Both the position numbers and the translations under genes were made by a program. The notes below the pieces were generated by a model, which was not told the origin of the DNA, ran no database searches, and worked only from the letters and a program-made list of their open reading frames with translations. Below, piece by piece: positions 43,049 through 51,070 of a stretch of DNA of 64,000 bases. The stretch's first letter is position 1. Each line of letters begins with the position of its first letter. The stretch spans positions 496,001-560,000 of the forward strand of contig NZ_JBFRYC010000001.1 of assembly GCF_040892615.1 (NCBI RefSeq), read 5' to 3'. The stretch is from Thioclava arctica. GTDB lineage: Bacteria; Pseudomonadota; Alphaproteobacteria; Rhodobacterales; Rhodobacteraceae.

Positions 43049-43819
43049 ATGAGTGACATCATCCTCGAGGCCCGCAACCTGACCAAAAGTTTTGGCGGTT
43101 TTGTGGCTGTGAACGGGGTTGATCTGCGCATCCAGCGCGGTTCGATCCATGCCATTATCGGGCCCAATGGCGCGGGCAAGACGACAATGTTTAACCTGTT
43201 GACCAAGTTTATCACGCCCACTTCGGGCAAGATATTGTTCAACGACACCGATATTACCAATAAGAAACCCGCCGAGATCGCGAATATGGGCGTTGTGCGC
43301 TCATTCCAGATTTCGGCCGTGTTTCCTCACCTAACCGTGCTGGAAAACGTGCGCCTGGCGCTGCAGCGCGGGTTGGGAGTGAGCTATCATTTCTGGCGCT
43401 CCAAGGCGTTGCTGCATGATCTGGATGCGCAGGCGATGGCGCGTCTGGAACAGGTGGGGCTGGCTGATTACGCCACCCTGCGCGCGGTCGAGCTGCCCTA
43501 TGGGCGCAAGCGGGCGTTGGAAATCGCGACAACGCTGGGGCTGGAGCCCGAGTTGATGCTGCTGGATGAGCCCACGCAGGGCATGGGCACCGAAGATGTG
43601 GGTGCTGTGACCGAGTTGATCGGGCGTGTGCGTGAGGGCCGCACGATCGTGATGGTCGAGCATAACCTTGGCGTCGTGGCCGAACTGGCCGACACGATCA
43701 CCGTGCTGGCGCGCGGCGAGGTTCTAGCCGAGGGGCCATATTCCGAGGTGTCCAAGAACCCGCATGTCATGGAGGCCTATATGGGCGTCTCTGCCGATGA
43801 GCAGGAGGAGGCCGTATGA
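43049..43819 (+). CDS. livG: LIV-type ABC transporter ATP-binding protein (LivG-like)
   Basis: The 256-residue ATPase has Walker A GPNGAGKTT near residue 35, and Walker B LMLLDEPTQGMG. The ABC signature, usually LSGGQ, reads LPYGRKRALEIA, which is the LivG-type form LPYGxQR. VVRSFQISAVFPHLTVLENV is the typical Q-loop area. ATG 43049 lies 70 bases after the binding-protein stop. The end overlaps livF by 4 bases. It would pair with the LivF-like subunit to drive the permeases. Confidence 0.9.
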   Translation: MSDIILEARNLTKSFGGFVAVNGVDLRIQRGSIHAIIGPNGAGKTTMFNLLTKFITPTSGKILFNDTDITNKKPAEIANMGVVRSFQISAVFPHLTVLENVRLALQRGLGVSYHFWRSKALLHDLDAQAMARLEQVGLADYATLRAVELPYGRKRALEIATTLGLEPELMLLDEPTQGMGTEDVGAVTELIGRVREGRTIVMVEHNLGVVAELADTITVLARGEVLAEGPYSEVSKNPHVMEAYMGVSADEQEEAV

Positions 43820-44538
43820 GCACGACAACCCTGATCAAACCGATGCTGAAAATCGAAAACCTGCATGCGTGGTATGGCGAATCCCATGTCCTGCACGGGG
43901 TCAATCTGGAACTGGGCGAGGGGCAGCTGATCACGCTGCTTGGGCGCAACGGGGCAGGGCGCTCGACGACCCTGCGTTCAATCATGGGGATGGTGGATCG
44001 CCGGACGGGTTCGATTGCGATCAACGGTCAAGAGTTCATCACCAAGCCCGCGCATCGTATCTCGCCCGATGGCCGGATCGGGTTTTGCCCCGAGGAGCGC
44101 GGCATCTTTGCCTCGCTTACGGTGGAAGAAAACCTGCTGCTGCCGCCAATGGTGGGCGCCGATGGTATGTCGATTGAAGAGCTGTTCGACATGTTCCCCA
44201 ACCTCGCCAATGTGCGCAAACGCATGGGCACGCGTCTGTCGGGGGGCGAGCAGCAGATGCTTGCGATTGCGCGTATCTTGCGCACCGGCGCGCGGTTGTT
44301 GTTGCTCGATGAGATCACCGAAGGGCTGGCCCCCGTGATCGTGAAAACGCTGGGCCGGGTCATTCGCGACCTCAAGACGCGGGGCTACACGATTGTGCTG
44401 GTGGAACAGAACTTCCGCTTTGCCGCGCCCTTGGCCGATCGTCATTACGTCATCGAACATGGCGAGGTGATCGACACGATCGAGGCCGCCGATGTCGAGG
44501 CGAGCATGGACCGCCTCAATCATTACCTGAGCGTGTAA
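43816..44538 (+). CDS. livF: LIV-type ABC transporter ATP-binding protein (LivF-like) with altered Walker A
   Basis: The 240-residue ATPase has the LivF layout: a Walker A near residues 43-50, signature LSGGEQQMLAIARIL and Walker B LLLLDEITEGLAP. Unusually, Walker A reads GRNGAGRS: Arg49 replaces the lysine that normally holds the ATP beta/gamma phosphates, and the codon is CGC. The D-loop Glu-Pro also reads Glu-Ile (DEITEG). One site of the LivF-LivG pair may therefore be weak or inactive. It starts within the livG stop (ATGA) and ends 15 bases before livH. Confidence 0.9.
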   Translation: MSTTTLIKPMLKIENLHAWYGESHVLHGVNLELGEGQLITLLGRNGAGRSTTLRSIMGMVDRRTGSIAINGQEFITKPAHRISPDGRIGFCPEERGIFASLTVEENLLLPPMVGADGMSIEELFDMFPNLANVRKRMGTRLSGGEQQMLAIARILRTGARLLLLDEITEGLAPVIVKTLGRVIRDLKTRGYTIVLVEQNFRFAAPLADRHYVIEHGEVIDTIEAADVEASMDRLNHYLSV

Positions 44539-44553
44539 GGAGGGAGACCAAAC

Positions 44554-45459
44554 ATGGACCCTATGATCCGACTGATCCTCGCCCAGGGTATGCTGGGCCT
44601 AAATAACGGCGTGTTCTACGCGATGCTAAGCCTTGGCTTGGCGGTGATCTTTGGCCTGCTGAACGTGGTCAATTTCGCCCATGGCGCGCTGTATATGCTG
44701 GGCGCGTTTCTGGCGCTGATCCTGTATTCCTATGCCGGGGCATGGGTGGGGCTGGATGCGCTGCATATCGGCTTCTGGCCCGCGCTGATCCTTGCGCCAC
44801 TGATGGTTGCGGGGTTCGGGATGCTGATCGAGCGCTTTATGCTGCGCCGTCTCTATAAACTCGATCCGATCTATTCCTTGCTGCTGACCTTTGGCGTCAC
44901 ACTGGTGCTGCAAGGGCTGTTCATCAACTTCTTCAACGCCTCGGGAACGCCCTATCCGGGCATGCCCGAAAGCCTGCGCGGGGTGGTGAACCTTGGCTTT
45001 ATGATGTTCCCGAAATACCGCCTGTTCGTGATCATCTTCTCGATCATCGTCTGTTTCGTGGTCTGGTACATTATCGAGCGCACCCGGATCGGCTCGCGCC
45101 TGCGCGCCGGCACGGAAAATCCGGAACTGGTGAAAGCGTTTGGCATCAACGTGCCCTTGATGGTGATGCTGACCTTTGGCTTTGGCACCGGGCTTGCGGG
45201 GCTTGCGGGCGTGCTGGCCGCGCCGATCTATTCGGTGAGCCCGTTGATGGGGGCTAACCTGATCATCGTGATCTTTGCGGTGGTGGTGATTGGGGGCATG
45301 GGCTCGATTGCGGGGGCGGTGGTGACTGGCTTCTCGCTGGGTCTGGTCGAGGGGATCACCAAGGTCTTTTACGCACCCGCCGCCAATACCGTGATCTTTC
45401 TGTTGATGGTGATCGTCTTGCTGGTTCGGCCCAATGGGCTGTTCGGGCGTCAGAGTTAA
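44554..45459 (+). CDS. livH: LIV-type ABC transporter permease (LivH-like)
   Basis: The 301-residue inner-membrane protein has about eight hydrophobic spans and LivH blocks: GLAVIFGLLNVVNFAHGALY near residue 30, and SRLRAGTENPELVKAFGIN (the cytoplasmic EAA-like loop) near residue 187. GGMGSIAGAVV follows near the end. AAGGAGGGAG precedes the ATG by 6 bases. It forms the channel with the LivM-like subunit encoded 12 bases downstream. Confidence 0.92.
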   Translation: MDPMIRLILAQGMLGLNNGVFYAMLSLGLAVIFGLLNVVNFAHGALYMLGAFLALILYSYAGAWVGLDALHIGFWPALILAPLMVAGFGMLIERFMLRRLYKLDPIYSLLLTFGVTLVLQGLFINFFNASGTPYPGMPESLRGVVNLGFMMFPKYRLFVIIFSIIVCFVVWYIIERTRIGSRLRAGTENPELVKAFGINVPLMVMLTFGFGTGLAGLAGVLAAPIYSVSPLMGANLIIVIFAVVVIGGMGSIAGAVVTGFSLGLVEGITKVFYAPAANTVIFLLMVIVLLVRPNGLFGRQS

Positions 45460-45471
45460 GGGGTGCAAGAT

Positions 45472-46467
45472 ATGAGCGATACGACCACCGAAATCGGCGA
45501 GTTCGAGGAAAACACCGGAGAACCCGAACACCGCACGCGCTCGCGGATCTGGCAAGGGGTGTTCTGGGTCGCGTTGATCGGCTTCTTGCTGATTGCCCCG
45601 ACGCTTTTCTACCCGGTCTTCGTGATGCAACTGCTGTGTTTCGCGCTGTTTGCGGCCGCCTTCAACCTGCTGATCGGCTTTACCGGGCTGTTGTCCTTTG
45701 GCCATGCCGCCTTCTTTGGCGGCGCGGCTTATATCGCGGGGCATGCGCTCAAGGTCTGGGGCTTTCCGCCGCTTTTGGGGATCGCTGCGGGCACGCTGTT
45801 TGCGGCTGCGTTGGGTTGGGCCGTGGGATCATTGGCGATCCGCCGTCAGGGGATTTACTTTGCGATGATCACGCTGGCGCTGGCGCAGATCGTGTATTTC
45901 TTCGTGCTGCAGATGCCTTTCACCGGCGGCGAGGACGGCTTGCAAGGCATTCCGCGCGGCCATCTGCTGGGCTTCATCGACCTCAACCAACCACTGGCGA
46001 TGTATTACACGGTCGCGGCGATCTTCCTTGTCGGGTTCCTGGTGATCTATCGGATCATCCATTCGCCTTTCGGTCAGGTCTTGCAGGCGATCCGCGAGAA
46101 CGAACCGCGCGCGCTGTCGCTGGGCTATAATGTGGACCGTTTCAAGCTGCTGGCTTTCGTGCTGTCGGCGGCGCTGGCGGGGCTTGCGGGCTCGACCAAG
46201 GCGCTGGTGTTCCAGTTCGCGTCGCTGACGGATGCGCATTGGCAGATGTCGGGTGAGGTGATCTTGATGACGCTTCTGGGCGGCATGGGCACGATCTTTG
46301 GCCCCGTCGTGGGCGCGTTCGTCGTGGTCACGTTGCAGCATGTCCTAAGCGGCATCGGGTCTTGGGTGCAGGTCGTGATCGGGGGCACCTTCATCGCCTG
46401 CGTGTTGCTGTTCCGCCGGGGTATCGTGGGCGAGTTGGCGCGCCTGCTCAAGATCAACTCGCTTTAA
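45472..46467 (+). CDS. livM: LIV-type ABC transporter permease (LivM-like)
   Basis: The 331-residue inner-membrane protein has a polar 30-residue N-terminus and then eight to ten spans. LivM blocks include FNLLIGFTGLLSFGHAAFFG near residue 67 and QVLQAIRENEPRALSLGYN, the ATPase-contact loop, near residue 203. GGMGTIFGPVVGAF lies near residue 269. ATG 45472 is preferred over an in-frame GTG at 45463. It is last in the operon; a long-stem hairpin follows 40 bases later. Confidence 0.92.
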   Translation: MSDTTTEIGEFEENTGEPEHRTRSRIWQGVFWVALIGFLLIAPTLFYPVFVMQLLCFALFAAAFNLLIGFTGLLSFGHAAFFGGAAYIAGHALKVWGFPPLLGIAAGTLFAAALGWAVGSLAIRRQGIYFAMITLALAQIVYFFVLQMPFTGGEDGLQGIPRGHLLGFIDLNQPLAMYYTVAAIFLVGFLVIYRIIHSPFGQVLQAIRENEPRALSLGYNVDRFKLLAFVLSAALAGLAGSTKALVFQFASLTDAHWQMSGEVILMTLLGGMGTIFGPVVGAFVVVTLQHVLSGIGSWVQVVIGGTFIACVLLFRRGIVGELARLLKINSL

Positions 46468-46506
46468 GTTTCGCGCCCGCGCGGCGCGCGAAACCTTGCA
46501 ATCAGC

Positions 46507-46537
46507 ACGCCCCCTCGGAGGACCTCCGAGGGGGCGT
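46507..46537. terminator. Long perfect hairpin after the ABC operon
   Basis: ACGCCCCCTCGGAGG at 46507-46521 and CCTCCGAGGGGGCGT at 46523-46537 are perfect complements around a single base, so the loop must open by a few pairs. It starts 40 bases after livM. No T tract follows, but the stem is strong enough to act as a terminator or 3' stabiliser. Confidence 0.65.
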
Positions 46538-46540
46538 TGT

Positions 46541-46988
46541 GCGGTCTGGGCGGTGCGATTAACGCAAGCGCAACGAAAATTCGATTGTATTTCGGGCAAA
46601 CGTGCCGCTATGGTCATAAACAGTCGGTCGCACTTTGGCACTGCCCTATGTGACCCACCGAAATTCGCTGATCTCCAAGCAGCCCCGATGCGCAAAATAC
46701 GCGCAGGTGGCGCGTGTTTTGGATCAACCGATTGGCCGCAAGGCCGCTAGTTTGCCTCCCTCTGCCGATTTCAGGGCAAGGAGGTTATGAATGGGGTGCC
46801 GGAACAACCGTGCGCCTGGGAAAGAACCGCGATGATGCGTGTCGAGCTGAGGCAAATGATCAAGGGTGGGCCAGAAATGGCCGCGCCCGCTTGCCTGTGC
46901 CGCCCGCCCATCGCCTCATGGACACATCATGCTGCTTGTACGTTGGACCCTCCGGGTTTGGCGCCAAGGGCATGGGCAATGGAATTAC
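46541..46988. other. Leader region of rne
   Basis: About 450 bases before the rne ATG hold no convincing gene. TTGTAT at 46585-46590 and TATGGT at 46609-46614, 18 bases apart, form a possible promoter that would give a leader of roughly 370 bases. Long leaders that RNase E cleaves to control its own message are known in enterobacteria; a similar role here is inference. Short open frames have poor codon use. Confidence 0.35.
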
Positions 46989-49841
46989 ATGGCAAAGAAG
47001 ATGCTTATCGATGCAACCCACGCGGAAGAAACCCGCGTCGTGGTGGCAGACGGCAACAAGGTCGAGGAATTTGACTTTGAAACCATCAACAGACGGCAAC
47101 TCGCCGGCAATATCTATCTGGCAAAAATAACGCGGGTGGAGCCTTCGCTCCAGGCCGCTTTTGTCGATTACGGTGGCAATCGTCACGGATTTCTCGCTTT
47201 TGCGGAAATCCACCCCGATTATTATCAAATCCCGGTCGCTGACCGTGAGGCTCTGATCGAGGAAGAGCGTCAGTTGGCTGAGGCCGCCGAGGCCGAAGAA
47301 GACAAACCCAAACCGACGCGCCGCCGCCGCTCGCGCCGTCCGGCCAAGGCCGAAAAGGCCACGAACGATGAGGCCGTCGTCAGCTCGGACGAAATTCCGG
47401 GCATGGCGATTGTCGATCACGAGGCCGACGACGCGCAGGATGGCGATGCGGCGCAAGCTGTGGCCGCTCCGGTCGGGACAGATGATGGCGCGCAAACCGT
47501 CGCAGCAGATGTCCCCGCCGAGGATGCGCCTGTTGCAGAGGCTCCTGTTGCTGATGAAGCCGACTCTGACGCCAGCGATGACGAGTCCAGCGATGATTCC
47601 GACGATGACACGCAAGACGATGACGACAGTGACGCCGCCGAACGCGCCGTAGACAGCGGCATTGAATCGATTGCCGATGAGGACGTTCAGGAAGAAATGC
47701 GCACGCCCCGCAAGGCCCGCGCACGCCGCTACAAGATTCAAGAAGTCATCAAAGTGCGCCAGATCATGCTGGTGCAGGTCGTCAAGGAAGAGCGCGGCAA
47801 CAAAGGCGCGGCGCTCACCACCTATCTGTCGCTTGCCGGTCGCTACTGCGTCTTGATGCCCAACACCGCGCGTGGCGGTGGCATTTCGCGCAAGATCACC
47901 AATGCCGCAGACCGCAAGAAGCTCAAGGAAATCGCCAGTGAGTTCGACGTGCCCAAGGGCGCGGGCCTGATCGTGCGCACCGCTGGCGCGCAGCGCACCA
48001 AGACGGAAATCAAGCGCGATTACGAATATCTCATGCGCCTGTGGGAGCAGATCCGCGATCTGACGATGAAATCCATCGCCCCCGCGCCGATCTATGAAGA
48101 AGGCGATCTGATCAAACGCTCGATCCGTGATCTGTATTCGAAAGAGATCGACGAGGTGCTGGTCGAGGGCGAGCGCGGTTATCGCGTGGCCAAAGACTTC
48201 ATGCGCATGATCATGCCGAGCCACGCCAAAAACGTGAAGCATTATCAGGAATCGCTGCCGCTTTTCGCGCGCTATCAGGTCGAAAGCTATCTGACGGGCA
48301 TGTTCAACCCGACCGTGCAGCTCAAATCGGGCGGCTATATCGTGATCGGGATCACCGAGGCGCTGGTGGCGATCGACGTGAACTCGGGCCGGGCCACCAA
48401 AGAGGGCTCGATCGAGGAAACCGCAACCAAGACCAACCTTGAAGCCGCCGAAGAGGTGGCCCGCCAGTTGCGCCTGCGCGATCTGGCCGGTCTGATCGTG
48501 ATCGACTTTATCGACATGGATGAGCGGCGCAACAATGCCGCGGTTGAGAAGCGTCTGAAAGACAAGCTGAAAACCGACCGTGCGCGCATTCAAGTCGGAC
48601 GCATCTCGGGCTTTGGTCTGCTGGAAATGTCGCGCCAACGTCTGCGTCCGGGGATGCTGGAAAGCACCACGCAGCCGTGCTCGCATTGCCATGGCACGGG
48701 GATTATCCGCTCGGATGATAGTCTCGCGCTGTCGGTTCTGCGCGCGATCGAAGAGGAGGGCACGCGCAAACGCTCGCGCGAGGTTCTGGTGCGTGCGCCG
48801 GTGGCCGTGGCCAACTATCTGATCAACGCCAAGCGCGAACATATCGCCTCGATTGAGGCGCGCTATGGCATGTCCGTGCGCATCGAAGCGGCCCCCGATC
48901 TGATCTCGCCCGACTTCACGATGGAAAAGCTGAAAACCGCGACCCGTCTGGTGCCCGAAGTCTCCAGCGCGGTGGTGTCTGCCACGGCAAGCCTGATGGC
49001 TGAGATTGATCTGGATGAAGAGGATGAGGCCGTTGAAGAGGCGGAAATCGTTGAGGCCGAGGCCGAAACGCCCGAGCTGAGTGAAGACGATCAGCCCAAG
49101 AAAAAACGTCGTCGTCGTCGTCGTAAGAAGCGCGGCAATGGCGACGAGGGCGCGCAGAATGGCGACGAGGGCGAGAGCGATTCGCAAAACGCCGCTGATG
49201 CGGTGCAAGCGGACGGGGCGGATCAGCCTGCTGCGAGCCCGGTTGAGGCTGCTGTGAGCGAAGAGGCCGTTGAAGAGGCCCCCAAGCCCAAGCGTCGCAC
49301 GCGGTCGCGCAAGAAGGTCGAAGCCCCTGTGACTGAGGGAGAGGCCGTTGCCGAGGCCGCGCCTGCGACTGAGGAGGCTGAACCGGCTGCCGAGGAAGAG
49401 GCACCTAAGCCGAAACGGCGCACCCGCTCGCGCAAGAAGGTTGAACCCGACGCCGTGGCTGAAGGCGAGGCTGAGGCTCCGGTGGCTGAAGAGGCCCCCA
49501 AGCCGAAACGCCGGACGCGCACGCGTAAAAAGCCCGAGCCGGTCGCTGCCGAAGCTGTTGAAACGCCGGATGTTCCTGCAACGCCGCAGCCCGACGCACC
49601 GGTTGAAACGCCGCCTGCGCCGCAGCCGGATGCGCCGGTCGAAACCCCGCCCGCACCCAGCGAAATGCCGGTGCAGGTGCCTGACGAAACCCCGGCAACC
49701 CCGCCAAGCGAAGCGCCGGTGGAGATGCCTCCCGAGGCACCGCCCGAGGCCCCCATCGAGATTCCGCAAGGCGACACGATGGTTGAGACAAAGCCCGAGC
49801 CCGCCAAATCCCGCCGTCGCGGCTGGTGGAGCCGGGGTTAA
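46989..49841 (+). CDS. rne: Ribonuclease E
   Basis: RNase E is the endonuclease core of the RNA degradosome. The 950-residue product starts MAKKMLIDATHAEETRVVV. Its S1 domain is split by an insertion (about residues 95-245) that goes from a basic TRRRRSRRP patch to a very acidic Asp/Ser/Glu stretch. Catalytic aspartates lie in VAIDVNSG near 461 and VIDFIDMD near 506; the zinc link is CSHC at 564-567. The C-terminal third is disordered with three PKPKRRTR[ST]RKK repeats and Pro/Glu-rich spacers, probably for RNA and partner binding. Confidence 0.96.
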   Translation: MAKKMLIDATHAEETRVVVADGNKVEEFDFETINRRQLAGNIYLAKITRVEPSLQAAFVDYGGNRHGFLAFAEIHPDYYQIPVADREALIEEERQLAEAAEAEEDKPKPTRRRRSRRPAKAEKATNDEAVVSSDEIPGMAIVDHEADDAQDGDAAQAVAAPVGTDDGAQTVAADVPAEDAPVAEAPVADEADSDASDDESSDDSDDDTQDDDDSDAAERAVDSGIESIADEDVQEEMRTPRKARARRYKIQEVIKVRQIMLVQVVKEERGNKGAALTTYLSLAGRYCVLMPNTARGGGISRKITNAADRKKLKEIASEFDVPKGAGLIVRTAGAQRTKTEIKRDYEYLMRLWEQIRDLTMKSIAPAPIYEEGDLIKRSIRDLYSKEIDEVLVEGERGYRVAKDFMRMIMPSHAKNVKHYQESLPLFARYQVESYLTGMFNPTVQLKSGGYIVIGITEALVAIDVNSGRATKEGSIEETATKTNLEAAEEVARQLRLRDLAGLIVIDFIDMDERRNNAAVEKRLKDKLKTDRARIQVGRISGFGLLEMSRQRLRPGMLESTTQPCSHCHGTGIIRSDDSLALSVLRAIEEEGTRKRSREVLVRAPVAVANYLINAKREHIASIEARYGMSVRIEAAPDLISPDFTMEKLKTATRLVPEVSSAVVSATASLMAEIDLDEEDEAVEEAEIVEAEAETPELSEDDQPKKKRRRRRRKKRGNGDEGAQNGDEGESDSQNAADAVQADGADQPAASPVEAAVSEEAVEEAPKPKRRTRSRKKVEAPVTEGEAVAEAAPATEEAEPAAEEEAPKPKRRTRSRKKVEPDAVAEGEAEAPVAEEAPKPKRRTRTRKKPEPVAAEAVETPDVPATPQPDAPVETPPAPQPDAPVETPPAPSEMPVQVPDETPATPPSEAPVEMPPEAPPEAPIEIPQGDTMVETKPEPAKSRRRGWWSRG

Positions 49842-49861
49842 GATCGCGCTGTGAAACATGT

Positions 49862-49891
49862 AAAAGGCCGGGCACAGCGCCCGGCCTTTTT
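49862..49891 (+). terminator. Intrinsic terminator after rne
   Basis: AAAAGGCCGGGC at 49862-49873 pairs perfectly with GCCCGGCCTTTT at 49879-49890 around ACAGC, and another T follows. It starts 21 bases after the rne stop and would also serve the TusA-like gene on the other strand. Confidence 0.9.
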
Positions 49892-49933
49892 GCTATTGGG
49901 TGGGGGCACATGTCCGCCGTGGGCGGGGCGGCC

Positions 49934-50161
49934 TCAGCCCTTGCGCACCAAATAGACCTTCACGCCCTCCCAATCCTCGGCCGAGATCAGCGTATGGCCG
50001 CATTGGGCGCAAAAATGGGGTACGTCGACCCAGCTGGCGCCATCGGTCGCCTCAAGGCGCACCAAAGTGCCGGGGGCGCGCCCCTCCAGCGCCTTGCGTA
50101 GCCGCAAAACGGGCAGCGGGCACAGCAGGCCACGCGCGTCGATCTCTAGGGTATCGCTCAT
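49934..50161 (-). CDS. TusA-family sulfur carrier protein
   Basis: The 75-residue cytoplasmic protein has the family motif GLLCPLPVLRLRKAL with the active Cys14, which in TusA carries a persulfide for tRNA thiolation or other sulfur transfer. Two extra cysteines (FCAQCGH) near residue 51 are unusual for a short TusA and could bind metal. ATG 50161 gives the standard MSDTLEIDARG start. It is divergent from ccdA with a 94-base gap. The acceptor is unknown. Confidence 0.85.
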   Translation of the reverse strand: MSDTLEIDARGLLCPLPVLRLRKALEGRAPGTLVRLEATDGASWVDVPHFCAQCGHTLISAEDWEGVKVYLVRKG

Positions 50162-50255
50162 GAAAATCGCATTAGGCCGCGCGCGCCGATTTGTCCACGA
50201 GGTTGTTATCTCACGGACAGGTGACCGCGCCTGCGCGATAGGGTAAGGCTGTGGC

Positions 50256-50999
50256 ATGTTTGGAATCGATCTTGCCAGTGCCGCCTTCCTGCCCGCCGCG
50301 TTTGTCGCGTTATCTGCGGGTCTTTTGTCATTTTTGTCGCCCTGTGTGCTGCCCATTGTGCCGCCCTATCTGGCCTATATGGGCGGGGTGAGCATGGGCG
50401 AGCTGCGCGAGGGGAAACGCTCGGCTGTCGTGCCTGCGATCTTCTTTGTGCTGGGCCTGTCGACGGTGTTTTTGTTCCTCGGCTTCACGGCCTCGGCTTT
50501 CGGGCGGTTCTTTTTGACCAATCAGGTGCTGTTCGGGCGTATCGCGGGCGGTGTGATTGTCGTGCTGGGCCTGCATTTCCTTGGCCTGTTCCGGATCGGA
50601 TTTCTCGACCGTGAGGCGCGGCTGGACGCAGGGGATCGCGGCGGCTCCAGCTTAGGCGCTTATGTGTTGGGGTTGGCCTTTGCCTTTGGCTGGACGCCCT
50701 GCATCGGCCCGCAACTGGGTGCGATCTTGTCGATTGCAGCACAAGGCGGGGATATGGCGCGCGGCACCGGATTGCTGGCGGTCTATGCGCTGGGGCTGGG
50801 GATTCCGTTCCTACTGGCGGCGCTGTTCATCCAGCGCGCGATTGGCGTGATGAACCGCATCAAGCCCTACATGGGCATCATCGAAAAAACGATGGGCGCG
50901 TTGTTGGTGATTGTCGGGATTTTGCTGCTGACCAATGCGTTCTCGAACATTAGTTTCTGGCTGCTTGATACTTTCCCGGGGCTGGCAAAGCTTGGATAG
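50256..50999 (+). CDS. ccdA: Cytochrome c biogenesis protein CcdA
   Basis: CcdA carries reducing power from cytoplasmic thioredoxin across the inner membrane for haem attachment to cytochromes c. The 247-residue product has six spans and the two redox cysteines, in LSFLSPCVLPIVPPYLAY (Cys30) and FGWTPCIGPQLGAIL (near residue 149). The length matches the short CcdA form rather than DsbD. The gene stands alone with a perfect terminator after it. The divergent TusA-like neighbour suggests a shared link to thiol chemistry, but that is inference. Confidence 0.94.
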   Translation: MFGIDLASAAFLPAAFVALSAGLLSFLSPCVLPIVPPYLAYMGGVSMGELREGKRSAVVPAIFFVLGLSTVFLFLGFTASAFGRFFLTNQVLFGRIAGGVIVVLGLHFLGLFRIGFLDREARLDAGDRGGSSLGAYVLGLAFAFGWTPCIGPQLGAILSIAAQGGDMARGTGLLAVYALGLGIPFLLAALFIQRAIGVMNRIKPYMGIIEKTMGALLVIVGILLLTNAFSNISFWLLDTFPGLAKLG

Positions 51000-51021
51000 T
51001 CGTTTGGGTTAGCGATAAAGG

Positions 51022-51050
51022 AAAAGGCCGCGCGTGATGCGCGGCCTTTT
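51022..51050. terminator. Intrinsic terminator after ccdA
   Basis: AAAAGGCCGCGC at 51022-51033 pairs perfectly with GCGCGGCCTTTT at 51039-51050 around GTGAT. It lies between convergent ccdA and mmsA, and the A and T runs on both sides suit either direction. Confidence 0.9.
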
Positions 51051-51070
51051 CGTTTGTATCGGGGGCGCGA

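Noticed and set aside
49270..49540. Repeats in the rne 3' part considered as a CRISPR-like or tandem DNA array
   Set aside because: The units are in frame, differ at the DNA level and encode a basic peptide repeat, so they are protein repeats.
46860..49859. A 999-codon open frame on the minus strand opposite rne
   Set aside because: It mirrors the strongly biased rne sequence, gives low-complexity Arg/Gly/His protein, and rne itself has clear motifs. High GC at third positions leaves few stops on the other strand.
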